A stretch of 64,000 bases of DNA, from assembly GCA_963920705.1 (NCBI GenBank), contig OY987236.1, forward strand, positions 8,418,190-8,482,189. Reading direction: 5' to 3'. The notes beneath the pieces were generated by a model. That model was not told the DNA's origin. It was given only the letters and a program-made list of their open reading frames with translations, and did no database searches. This DNA is from Odiellus spinosus (taxonomy: Eukaryota; Arthropoda; Arachnida; Opiliones; Phalangiidae). Below are positions 35,101 to 42,854 of this stretch, in pieces. Each line of letters starts with the position of its first letter. Position 1 is the first letter of the stretch. A program made the position numbers and the translations under genes.

Positions 35101-38100
35101 AGATTGATGACTAAAATGCTTTTATATTCGTTATTCAGAGCTTGTTTTGAAAATTTCAAGCCTAACTTTTGATTTACATAATCGTGACGTCACAGCAGGA
35201 CGGGATTAAGAGCAGTTTATCTGGGTTAAGGAGGGATTAAGAGCAGTTTATCTGGGTTAAGGAGGGATTAAGAGCAGTTTATCTGGGTTAAGGAGGGATT
35301 AAGAGCAGTTTATCTGGGTTAAGGAGGGATTAGTGGGCGCTCCAAATTAGGGTTGTTGGTTCCCGGTCGGAGGAAAGATTCTAAATTGGGGCACTTTTGT
35401 CTCAAAATGTTCATGAAATCTAGGTGGAAGGTTCAAAACATCTCCCAAGGACCCCCTTAATATCTTCGCAGTTGATTTCTTGGGAATGTGTCAAATATTT
35501 TGGGGACAAATAAAATTTTAAGTGGTATTCCTTTAATGAAACTTAAGCCTAGAAGAATTTTCAATGGATGATGGTGTTCTTTACTCATCATACTCTTTGA
35601 AGTGTGAAGCTAATTTGAATATAATTAATAATTTAATTAAAACATTTTCAAACTCCTTCATAATCCCTTTTTAAAATATTTTATGCAGATTACAATTAGT
35701 CTAAAGACCCCAGGATATAATAAACGATATATTCTTTCCGTAAATAGCTTTTTCCCTTCACCTTCCATTTTGAAAATTAAAATTTCGCAACACGCTCTGA
35801 AAACAAAACATTTCGGAGTAATTAACCGCCCGGGCCACGAAACACTCTTTTAAAAGGCGTTAAAATATATAGCCGTTGGTGTTTGCGTGGAAAACGAAAA
35901 ATTAACATTTTGGTCACAGATTTAATCACCCCTCTTATCCCATTCTCCGTAAATAGAGCGCGAAAAGGAAAATGGAATAGAAAATTTGCAAGACCTGGTT
36001 CATATTTTAGACTATTTTAAAACAATTTAAAATCTGTAAAGATTTATTTACCTGACCTTTTGGGATGATTTTCAAATGCCCTGATTTCTTTCCTGACTTT
36101 TTGGGATCATTTTCAAATTCCCTGATTTTTCAGCTCGTATATGAGCCCTGCATTCGTTCAAATATAGTGTTTTCTAATGCTAGTTTAGGACCGTTTTAGC
36201 TTAATTTTTAAATGCCCTGATGTTTCCCCGACTTTTTGGGAACATTTTCAAATTCCCTGGTTTTCTCAGGTCGTATACGAACCCTGCATTCGTTAAAATC
36301 TTTGTTCAAAATAACTTTAACTAGAGATAGTTAGTTTAGGGCCATTTTAGCTTAATTTTTAAAAATGCCCTGATTTTTCCCCCGACTTTTTGGGCCCATT
36401 TTCAACCTAATTGATTTTTCAGGTCTATATTAGCCCTGCATTCGTTGAAATAATGTGTTAAGATCCCTTCAACTAGAGATTGTTAGTTTAGGACCTGTTT
36501 TAAGTTAAGAAAAGGTTAAAAAATGATTAATTTTTGTCTTTTTCACTCTTTCTTCAATCTCAAAAAAAGGTAAAAAATTCTCATCATTTAGTAAAGCCGT
36601 TTAGCTAGGTTCAACTAAATAAAACGAACGACGCTGGGTTTTAAATAGGAGAGAGGGAAAGCCTTAAAACGATCCATTTTAACGACGTTTAAAACGCGAA
36701 AGCATTAAGCCACCTAGATTACCGACGCCCATAAGCGCAAATATACTTTTCTTGGCGAACATTTTGCAATATAGGGCCAAGTTGGAGCGGATTAATACAT
36801 AAAGATAAGCCTCAGAGGAAATTAAAGTCGTTTCCACGGTTTAAGAAAAATAAATTAATACTTGTAAGTACCAGTACATTGCCTGTGAACCAGAATTACA
36901 GTATTTACGATACGGGGCGAGAGTGGAAAAGTTTAAATGAAGGGAAGATAAAACCAAAATTAAACTTAAGTTCATTTTAAACGATTCTATACCAGGCAAA
37001 AATTATGTTCGGTAGAAAAATTGCATTGTTACGATAAAGTGAAAATTTCTAAATCAAATTGATTTAATAAAAGACGGTTTCCTGTTCACACAACTGAAGC
37101 GAAACGTTTTGAAACGATTTAAATCGTTTCCAAGGCCTAGTAAGAATGAAGTTTATCTTCACTAACTTGAAACAGAAGCCGATAAAACCCTCCTTTGAAG
37201 TCTACTACTCTAATGTTCGATATAGCGCTCCTCTCTGTATGGGTAAAATTCCCAATTTTACGAGATCGGAGGGGTCCTACTTCATACCCCCTGTCTACGC
37301 AAAATTGGAAATTCTCTCTCTCCACAAACGACGACTTTTTTTGACGAACTCCAAGGCTGCTAAAGATATTCGCTCGACGAACTCCCGCTCCGAAAATAAC
37401 TACCGTTAGGAGGCGTACGAATCGCGCTTTTTGAAACTAACCCTTACAGAGAGGGGTAGACAAGACCCGAGAGTAATAGACTTCAAAGGAGGGTTTCATC
37501 AGCTTCTGCTTGAAATTATAACAAAACGGAATAAGAGTCTCGTGTTTGAGGCTTTATTTATATTTGGGAAGCGAAATAAACGCGATTCGCTATTCCAATT
37601 TAAAAGTAATTTTTAAATAGTATTTATGCAATCAAAATCTATTTAATTTCGTATTTCACACATCCTTTAAACAAATATTAGGCACGAAACGAGAAAAAAA
37701 AAGGGGGCGGTTGGTCATAGGAAATTCGCCCAGCAGGAAAACTTTTAGTAGCGCGGGCGTGCGAAAACTCATTCGTAACAACATCAAACGAGATTAAAGC
37801 CATTTAATAGCTTTATTCGTTCGCTGTTATAATAAAGTTCGTATCAATTTGAACGTTCAATACGTAAAAACCTTTAAGCAACACCTTTAACCGTACATTT
37901 CAATTTCATGGCAACTGAAAGAAGCTATAAGCTTTGTACGAGCTCAAAACTAGAACTGATACTAATTGAATTTCATCCAACGAGAGCCAGTTAATATATT
38001 AGAAACCTCCAAGGGGTAGTTTTCTTAACATCCCTTAACCAGCGCAATATCAATTTCCCCATTATCACTTAATTAAATCAGTTTTACGGTACAAACTAAA

Positions 38101-41100
38101 CTTTTACAACGTTCGCGGTTAAAATTTGTGAAGTAACAGAAGCCCGGGTGGATTTATACTTAGTGTGGAAGAAATTATAAGGGTGAAAGTAGTTTTTACA
38201 AACTGCTAGAGAACGGAATTTTCCTTATATAGTTTTCCTTTTAGCGCTGGCTATCAACTCCAACTTCGGGACCGAAATACAAATATATAAAACGAATAAT
38301 GGGGGAATTGTGTCGGGGTTTAGGAGTTGGGAGAAAGTAAATTCGAATATGCAAAGAGAGAAACTGAGTGCTCGATAAGAGGATAGAGTTTACTCTCGCT
38401 TACCCCGGTCTCTATGCTAATTACGCTGAAGGTGTTGGCCCCCACTCGCCAAATATCTATTAGTTACGTACTACTTTTCCCACACAAAGACGCAAAACAT
38501 ACACAAATTCATTTGAGAAAGATCTCTAACTTTTGATAAGATCTGTTCAGACTACTCAAGTGCACAAATGGTTAACAATTACTTCTAAAATGATAGTAAT
38601 TTCGGAAATTGGTAATTTGCCATCTGATGGTCGTATACCGGTATTAACAAAATGATTTTTGTGTGTTTTTAAACGCGGAATTCTTCTTTCAAACACTTCA
38701 AAATTTCTAAGTAATTTATTCAGTTTTTAATTATAAATTACTATTTTGGTAATTTTACCAGAGTAAAACGTAAATTACTGGGGTAAATTTGCGATTTCTA
38801 ACTTTAGTTAAAATTATATTGTCAGAAATGTTTAGAAAGTTTAAAAACTTTTAATCAAAATTTCCTCCTAGCCGTAATTTTCACCTTTACACTTCGGTGC
38901 TAAGAGTGAAAACAACGCGTACAGGAAAGACTAATAATAAATTATATTTTGGGGTTTCATCTTCAACGAGTATTTCTTAATATTTTGTATACCAAACATC
39001 CTATTGGTCTGAGTTTAGTGCTCTTTAAGAATTGTTCCATCGTGTACAATTTTAAAAGATATATAAGATGAAACTATTTCCCCAACTTTTGAACTCGGGG
39101 ACCCAAAAATTACCTTATTGTAACATTCACGTACGTGGTAAAATTTAAAGACCCCAATAATCTTTTCAACGAGACCGTATCACTTGACGGTCGAAAACCC
39201 TCGAGGATGGAACTCTAAGAAAGATTAACCTTGTTAGTATATTTATCTACTTCTAGGTATGTGTGAACTTGGCCGGTATAAGAGGAAGTTCCCTTATTGG
39301 GGTTAAAGAATAACCCTTTTGCCATTCCGTAGTCGGTTTGCCTCGGTATTTATCGATTCGCGGGCGCGAGTTTGCGAGCCTCCTCCGCGCGCTAAGTATA
39401 CGTTCTAAATCGCGTTAAAGACGTCCTAGACGCCCGGCTTCAGAAATGATTCTCCGGCTATAGGAGCTCCAAATTCCGAAGGAGTTCCAACCTCTCCTCA
39501 ACTCGGCTTCGCTCTAAGAGGATGGGAGGTCATCGGAGCCTACACGGAATAATTTACGGGGAGGAGTTCGAGTTTCGCCTCTTAGGAATTCAGACTCTTC
39601 TACAGAGAGAGATCGGGGATATAACAGTCAGAGAAGGAGAGAACGTAGTTTGTACTGGTTAAAGGAAGAATGAAAAGGAATTAAAGGATTAGAATGTATC
39701 CGGAATAAAACAAAAACTGCTACTGGAAGAAGCAAACCCGTTTGAAACGTCTCTTTTGACGCGTACCAGTAATAATATTTTTTATCGTGAAAATAGTAAT
39801 TATGTGAAATTATTTTTATCTTGAATATCTAGAAATGTTACGGGATTAAAGAAATATTTCTAAATATCATCGAAAAGTCATGGAAATGGGAAAAAATAAG
39901 CTAATATGTTATTTAAAAGTTGTTAGAGAAATAGGCCAAACATTTCACGGAAAATAATGACAGGAAATAGGTCAGGAAAATGGAAAAGAGACCAAAATAT
40001 AATGAAAAATAATCTGGGATATCAAAAAATATGACAAAATGGTAGGCTAATTTAAAAATATTCTAAATGGCATGAAATTGAGAGAGAAATAAAATATGGC
40101 AGGAAAATCAGAGTAATGAGAAAATGGGCCAAAATATAAGAAAACAAGTCATGGAAATACAATGTAATAAAATAGGCCAAAATAATGGAAAAAATAGGCT
40201 AAAATGATTTGGAAAATAAGCTAAGGAGATCAGGGTAATAAAACAATAGGCTAAAGAGGGACAGATAAACGATTTAAAATAAATGTATTTACATAATTTC
40301 ATCATCCCTTTAAGAGAAATAAAATTAATAGAGTAACGCGAGCGGGTACAGCTAGAGAGGGGCCGACCGGGTCTACGATAATTGTTTAAAATAATTACGT
40401 TCCTATCCGAGAGTATTAGTCAAGTATACTTCATTAATTTCGGAGCTATATACCAACGCAACCAGCTAAATATATATAAACTTCTATCCCAACTTAAAAT
40501 TTCAGCAAGTACACCGGTAGGCTTACTTCGATATTACTAAGATCTACATTCGATACAGAGTAGCTAACATAGATATTCACTTACTGAAAACTTAAAACGA
40601 CTTTCAGAATATAAATAAAATCTGCCCGTATGACGTTTCCGAAGAACCTACATCAGCAGCGACCCGCGAAAAATGAATTATATGAAATACTACAGGAACA
40701 AAAACTAACTAGTAAGACCAGAGAATGTGAAAGAGAGTCTGGCTGGTATAGCAAATATTAATTTTCTATTATTATACTTTTTAAAATCGTCGAAAACGAC
40801 AACTTTATGAGTGATTTATTATCGCCATCTTGGATTTTATTAAACCATTCCTCTAAACTACGTCATCACTATCGATTCTTGCGCGTTCTGCGACGTTAGT
40901 ACGTTACAGGTAATCCTATCAGATCAATTTTGTCTTCCGACGTTCTCGGGTTTCTTAGTTTAGTTCTTGGAAACATTTTATAAAATAAATGAAGTTTATT
41001 TGTGCCAATTTACTTTATATTTATAGTATACAAAGTAACTGGGTTAGAAAGGAACTTTGCCTACTTGCTTAGTGACAAAGTGGAGCCACGTGATCTCGGA

Positions 41101-42802
41101 AAAAGGTTTAGGATTAAAGGGCAAGTACATCATATGATTTTCGGCACTTATTTTAACGCGAAGAAGATATCTTCGAGAATATAATTAGTAGAGAACTCTT
41201 TACTAATTAAGAAGCGTTTCCATACTAAATAAACACGTATTTTACTATAAATAACTCCCACTACACTTAAAATTAATTTGTTGCTAAAAACTAAAAGCAT
41301 AATAACTAAAACGCGAGAAAATAATCAGGTTCCAAAGCCAGTTGGAAAAAACTACTTTTTCCTTACTGGGTTAAACATTGTGTATCAATCCGTCTCAGAT
41401 GTTTCCATATTACAAATTACCCTTGCCCCGAAATATATTTTACGCTTGAATAACTTCAACGCAACAGAAGATATTTCAATTAAGGTATTATTCCATTAAG
41501 TTGTTGCAATTAAGGTATTCCACGCAAGGACTCCCATATATTAAAGACTCGTAAAAAGTGTCCCACCCTAAATGCTCTATTTTAGGCCCTTTAACATCTG
41601 TAGTTAATGCCGCGACCAAAATTTTACTTTTAACCGAAATAAGAAACGAAAAATGTACGAACTTACGTAAGATTCAGTGGCGTTGATGTAGAAGCCTTCG
41701 TATTCGGGAAAATTATTGAGCAACCAATGAGCGGCCCACGTGTGTTGGTCGCTCGTGACCGTGGGGTTGATGTCGAGAATGACGCGAATTCCGCGCCGGT
41801 GCAGTTCGCGAACCACCCGCTCGAAATGTTCGATGCGTCCCAAGTGAGGGTCAACGTTTTGAAAGTCTATGACGTGCTCGTACTCTAGAGGGTAGTCGAG
41901 CGCGCTAAAGATAGAGTTGAAACGAACCGCACTCACGCCCAAGCTCTCGATGTACTCAAGCCTTTGAAGGACGCCGTTCATGTCCCCGAAACCGTCGCCG
42001 TCAGTGTCCTGCAAAGAAAAGGTTACGAAATGATTTTAAAGCACTAGTAATCGTGTATTAATTAACCAACGTGATTTGAAATGAGGGGGCGTCAAAATTC
42101 GCGCGCTGATGATGAAACTGAGGTTAAAGACTGAGAATATAGTAAAGAAATTAAGAATCTAGTTACCTGAAAAGAAGCGGGAAAAATCTCGTACATGACG
42201 ACGCCTTTCCACCAATCTTTTCTAGAAACACAATCGTTCTTGACGGTGAGCAAGAGTCCCAGCACGACGCACACCATGGCGAAGAGTGAACCGCAAAAAA
42301 CGACTAAGAAAAAGAGTCGAATGGCCGGCCAGTTCCAGTGGACGAAAGCCACTTCCAAGGGTCGAAAAAACACGGGCACGTGGGCAGTTCTCATAGAATT
42401 GAACGCGAAAGGGCTGGGTGGGCAAGCGCACAAGCGAGGCTGTTGAACGATCTTGATATCGCACTGGTCCTTGTCCAATAAGCGGGTGGAACAACCGGGT
42501 TCCGTGCCACCGTACTCGCTTTCTGTCGACGAACTCTTGGAGACCGCGGAAATGACCCCGTTCTGACCACCCGAGGCCATCTCGTCGTTTAAAGTGGGGG
42601 TCGTCAGTCCAACCAAGCTAATGGTAGAAGGGGGCGAACGCAAGAGTTCGTAAGTGTTCATTGGCGTGGCTTCGAATAGCGCCAGACCGTTGGAAAGGCC
42701 AGCCACGGTGGCGGGTGCCGTTCCTATTTGTTGAACCATTCCGGTCGATGTCTCTTCCGATGGGGAACAATCGTCGAACAGGAGTTGGTTAGTGTCCACC
42801 AT
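22650..42802 (-). CDS. SLC3-family amino-acid transporter heavy chain (CD98hc/rBAT-like)
   Basis: Five exons join in phase on the minus strand: 42802-42167, 42008-41667, 25169-24901, 23820-23448 and 23147-22650, giving 705 codons plus stop. The predicted type II membrane protein has a cytosolic N-terminus (about 1-160), one membrane span (about 163-187), Cys191 just outside it, then WWKG and an alpha-amylase-like (beta/alpha)8 domain with DTDGDGFGD (213-221), TSDQHTW, GVDGF (376-380), PGTATIYYGDEI (517-528) and PMQW (549-552), and a C-terminal beta domain. SLC3 proteins disulfide-bond to SLC7 light chains through such a cysteine and carry them to the plasma membrane. The nucleophile position of the amylase fold (DGFxxD) is Lys383, and GNHD-type residues are replaced (WNVGSSETFR), so hydrolase activity is unlikely, as in 4F2hc. 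It keeps a domain-B-like insert, as rBAT does. The ectodomain has about six N-glycosylation sequons. Its length is close to rBAT (685). Orthology to SLC3A1 versus SLC3A2 is unresolved. Confidence 0.9.
23448..23820 (-). CDS. SLC3-like gene, coding exon 4
   Basis: It completes codon 416 (Lys) and encodes residues 417-540, including the 4F2hc-like RLLMCSMSFFESLRSRDSLL, WNVGSSETFR in place of the GNHD motif, and PGTATIYYGDEI. The acceptor is GGGAG before GTGCAC, behind a pyrimidine-rich tract; it is the weakest of the junctions, but the phase fits exactly. The donor is AAA before GTAAAT, phase 0. Confidence 0.88.
24901..25169 (-). CDS. SLC3-like gene, coding exon 3
   Basis: It encodes residues 327-415 plus two bases of codon 416. 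It contains LNWTNREVQREMANIFRFWL, which aligns with the LNFRNPDVQEE region of rBAT, and GVDGFYFKHLE, where Lys383 takes the place of the catalytic Asp. The acceptor is TCTCGCAG and the donor is GGCAA before GTAAGT (phase 2). It is separated from exon 2 by a 16.5-kb intron. A further small exon inside that intron cannot be excluded, but none is needed to keep the frame or the alignment. Confidence 0.88.
26189..26480. mobile_element. Fold-back element with 7-bp target duplication
   Basis: Perfect terminal inverted repeats of about 32 bp start CAAGAAGGATCAGATAAGGA. The 7-bp direct repeat GTTATAT flanks them exactly (26182-26188, 26481-26487). Inner segments also pair (TTGTTGTCACGTGG with CCACGTGACAACAG), so nearly the whole 292 bp can fold on itself. 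It has no coding capacity. Confidence 0.85.
26581..26719. mobile_element. Truncated GTTCACACT-family element
   Basis: The left end GTTCACACTTGAGGCTTTGA and the internal TTGGCTTGAAAAGTTGATTT, GAACATTC motifs match the 171-bp copies. The right terminus is missing. Confidence 0.55.
26851..27021. mobile_element. 171-bp GTTCACACT-family element, intact ends
   Basis: The termini GTTCACACT and AGTGTGAAC are inverted repeats, and the interior contains AAATTTTGGGGTCA and CGGTTTCAAAGTG. It is exactly the same length as the copy at 32989-33159. The antisense reading frame 26853-27239 spans it and is not a gene. Confidence 0.7.
27476..27791. mobile_element. Fold-back element with long inverted termini
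   Basis: The inverted repeats start CAAGAATCCGTTCAGGTTCC and extend through ATAAGAATATGGGAG, with one mismatch between ends. Inner arms also pair (CCTCCCAAACTTTGT with ACAAAGTTTGGGAGG). The flanks ATATAAG and GTATAAG may be a 7-bp target duplication with one change. The CAAGAA terminus resembles the element at 26189, so both may use the same transposase class. Confidence 0.75.
28645..28718. repeat. 74-nt imperfect palindrome
   Basis: TAGGGTACAATTTTATG at the left pairs with CATAAAATAGTACCCTA at the right, and GGTTTGTACTAAA pairs with TTTAGTACAAACC around a short T-rich loop. It lies about 60 bp beyond the end of the repeat-protein frame (28778) and could be part of the same insertion. Confidence 0.65.
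28778..29985 (-). pseudogene. Decayed mobile-element-like protein with twelve 21-residue repeats
   Basis: The open frame 29932-28778 (384 codons) has a very basic start (MRERRADPEYRRRECERRKD), a spacer of about 80 residues, then twelve 21-residue repeats of the type YTEAERARNQSAMAFRRQEV, the last one partial. The repeats are charged and probably helical. A second short frame starts at ATG 29985 (MGDEDISKEEL...) and lines up with the basic stretch if one base is missing in an A-run near 29953, which suggests a frameshift. Basic DPEYR-type arrays like this occur at the N-termini of some Helitron-type and other transposon proteins, but no Rep or helicase domain follows. It sits in intron 2, same strand as the host gene. 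Domestication or a real short protein cannot be excluded. Confidence 0.5.
31505..31770. repeat. Three ~88-bp units, each with its own hairpin
   Basis: GTGGATGG recurs at 31505, 31593 and 31682. About 20 bp after each occurrence lies an inverted repeat: ACCATATTAGTGAG with CTCGCTAGTATGG, then GATTATAACAGTGGGA with TCCCATTGGCTATAATC, then TAATATGCAA with TTGCATAATATT. The stem sequences differ between units while pairing is kept. Reading frames on both strands here come from this symmetry and are not genes. Confidence 0.55.
31917..31948. repeat. 32-bp near-perfect palindrome
   Basis: ACCTCCCCGTGAACTAGTTC is followed by its complement ending CTCGGGGAGGT, with one unpaired step. The half-site ACCTCCCCGAG also occurs at 28848, at the end of the 21-residue repeat array, so the two may mark ends of one ~3.1-kb insertion. 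Confidence 0.7.
31965..32038. mobile_element. Fragment of a TTAAAGGGAGGG family
   Basis: It begins TTAAAGGGAGGGTAAAG and continues AAACAAGATGGACGTGG, ACCCACGGTAGTTACG. The stretch at 32573-32663 has the same order of motifs (GGAGGGTAAAG, AACAAGACGGACCGTGG, GCCACGTTAGTTGCG). Both are short, and the other ends are not visible. Confidence 0.4.
32573..32663. mobile_element. Second fragment of the TTAAAGGGAGGG family
   Basis: It shares GGAGGGTAAAG, AACAAGACGGACCGTGG and TTAGTTGCG with 31965-32038. The overlapping forward reading frame 32601-32951 is unrecognisable and is probably chance. Confidence 0.4.
32712..32861. mobile_element. Inverted relative of the element at 18696
   Basis: Read in reverse it shares GAATTCGCTGTACACCTGAG, TTCAGCTTTGACAGTGCA and ACTCTTATGAACTC with 18696-18837. 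The terminal CGAGG/GACACTC repeats are partly decayed and no target duplication is visible. Confidence 0.65.
32989..33159. mobile_element. 171-bp GTTCACACT-family element, intact ends
   Basis: It has termini GTTCACACT and AAGTGTGAAC, internal AATTTGGGGTCAACCG and GAAACGGTTTGAAAACGG, and the same length as 26851-27021. Confidence 0.7.
35203..35332 (+). repeat. 31-bp minisatellite, four units
   Basis: Four nearly identical copies of a unit starting GGATTAAGAGCAGTTTATCT begin at 35203, 35234, 35265 and 35296, followed by a partial unit. The absence of divergence between copies indicates recent expansion. Confidence 0.9.
36053..36500. repeat. Three diverged ~136-152-bp units with transposon-like ends
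   Basis: CCCTGCATTCGTT recurs at 36146, 36282 and about 36434, each time preceded by CGACTTTTTGGG- and TTTTCAAATTCCCTG-type motifs. Read in reverse, each unit starts CAGGG followed by repeated CAGGGAATTTGAAAAT, the layout of hAT-like subterminal regions, with CATTCGTT in the place of a target site. It may be tandemly multiplied transposon ends. Confidence 0.55.
37173..37508. mobile_element. CAGAAGCC-family element with 7-bp target duplication
   Basis: The ends CAGAAGCCGATAAAACCCTC and GAGGGTTTCATCAGCTTCTG are inverted repeats, continuing inward as GAAGTCTACTACTC with GAGTAATAGACTTC. CTTGAAA flanks it exactly (37166-37172, 37509-37515). It is 336 bp. Short frames on both strands recur in the 60941 copy but are not recognisable and span the element ends. 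Confidence 0.85.
39880..40265. repeat. Cryptic A-rich repeat
   Basis: The motif AAAATAGGCCAAAAT and variants (AATAAGCTAA, AATGGGCCAAAATATA, AAATAGGCTAAAATG) recur about a dozen times without fixed spacing. It is low-complexity sequence with no coding meaning; the antisense frame 40108-40305 is a product of it. Confidence 0.5.
41667..42008 (-). CDS. SLC3-like gene, coding exon 2
   Basis: It encodes residues 213-326, starting DTDGDGFGDMNGVLQRLEYI, a direct match to the first beta/alpha units of SLC3 and alpha-amylase proteins, and including RRGIRVILDINPTVTSDQHT. The acceptor is TTTGCAG before GACACT and the donor is TAC before GTAAGT. Both phases are 0. The intron to exon 1 is 158 bp. Confidence 0.92.
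42167..42802 (-). CDS. SLC3-like gene, coding exon 1
   Basis: It encodes residues 1-212: a hydrophilic, Ser/Thr-rich cytosolic segment, the membrane span LFFLVVFCGSLFAMVCVVLG, the juxtamembrane Cys191 and WWKGVVMYEIFPASFQ. The start at 42802 is supported by an in-frame TGA eight codons upstream. The exon ends CAG before GTAACT, phase 0. Base composition is clearly more GC-rich than its surroundings. The long forward-strand frames inside it are shadows. Confidence 0.9.
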
Positions 42803-42827
42803 CTCTACGATACGTTGCGGATCTCAT
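42789..42827 (-). promoter_or_regulatory. Upstream ORF overlapping the SLC3-like start codon
   Basis: An ATG at 42827 opens a 12-codon frame (MRSATYRRDGGH) that runs past the main ATG at 42802 in another frame and stops at 42789. Overlapping upstream frames usually lower initiation at the main start, so this could tune translation. Whether it is used depends on the real transcript start. Confidence 0.45.
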
Positions 42828-42854
42828 TCAGGCCAGATTCTAACGCTGGCGCGA
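42803..42854 (-). other. 5' untranslated part of the first coding exon
   Basis: A pyrimidine-rich tract ending TTTATTTTCAG (minus strand) places a likely acceptor at 42855, so exon 1 has about 52 nt of leader and a further non-coding exon should lie upstream. A possible partner donor is CACAG before GTAAAT at 43416/43415, not otherwise supported. No promoter motif is evident. Confidence 0.5.

Larger units (their letters stand above)
25170..41666 (-). other. 16.5-kb second intron of the SLC3-like gene
   Basis: It is bounded by GTAAGT at 41666 and TCTCGCAG at 25170 (minus strand). It holds at least six miniature elements, a decayed repeat-protein frame (28778-29985), hairpin-rich repeats (31.5-31.95 kb) and minisatellites (35.2, 36.1-36.5 kb). 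Between these (for example 25.2-26.2, 29.99-31.4, 33.2-35.2 and 37.6-39.8 kb) I see nothing functional. Confidence 0.7.

Noticed and set aside
37137..37409. Frames containing ERENFQFCVDRGYE-type peptide, also present at 60926-61168
   Set aside because: They fall within the fold-back CAGAAGCC elements, run across element ends into unrelated flanks, and have opposing frames on the other strand.
42195..42494. Forward and out-of-frame reverse frames inside SLC3 exon 1
   Set aside because: They are shadows of the GC-rich coding exon, whose own frame carries the family motifs.
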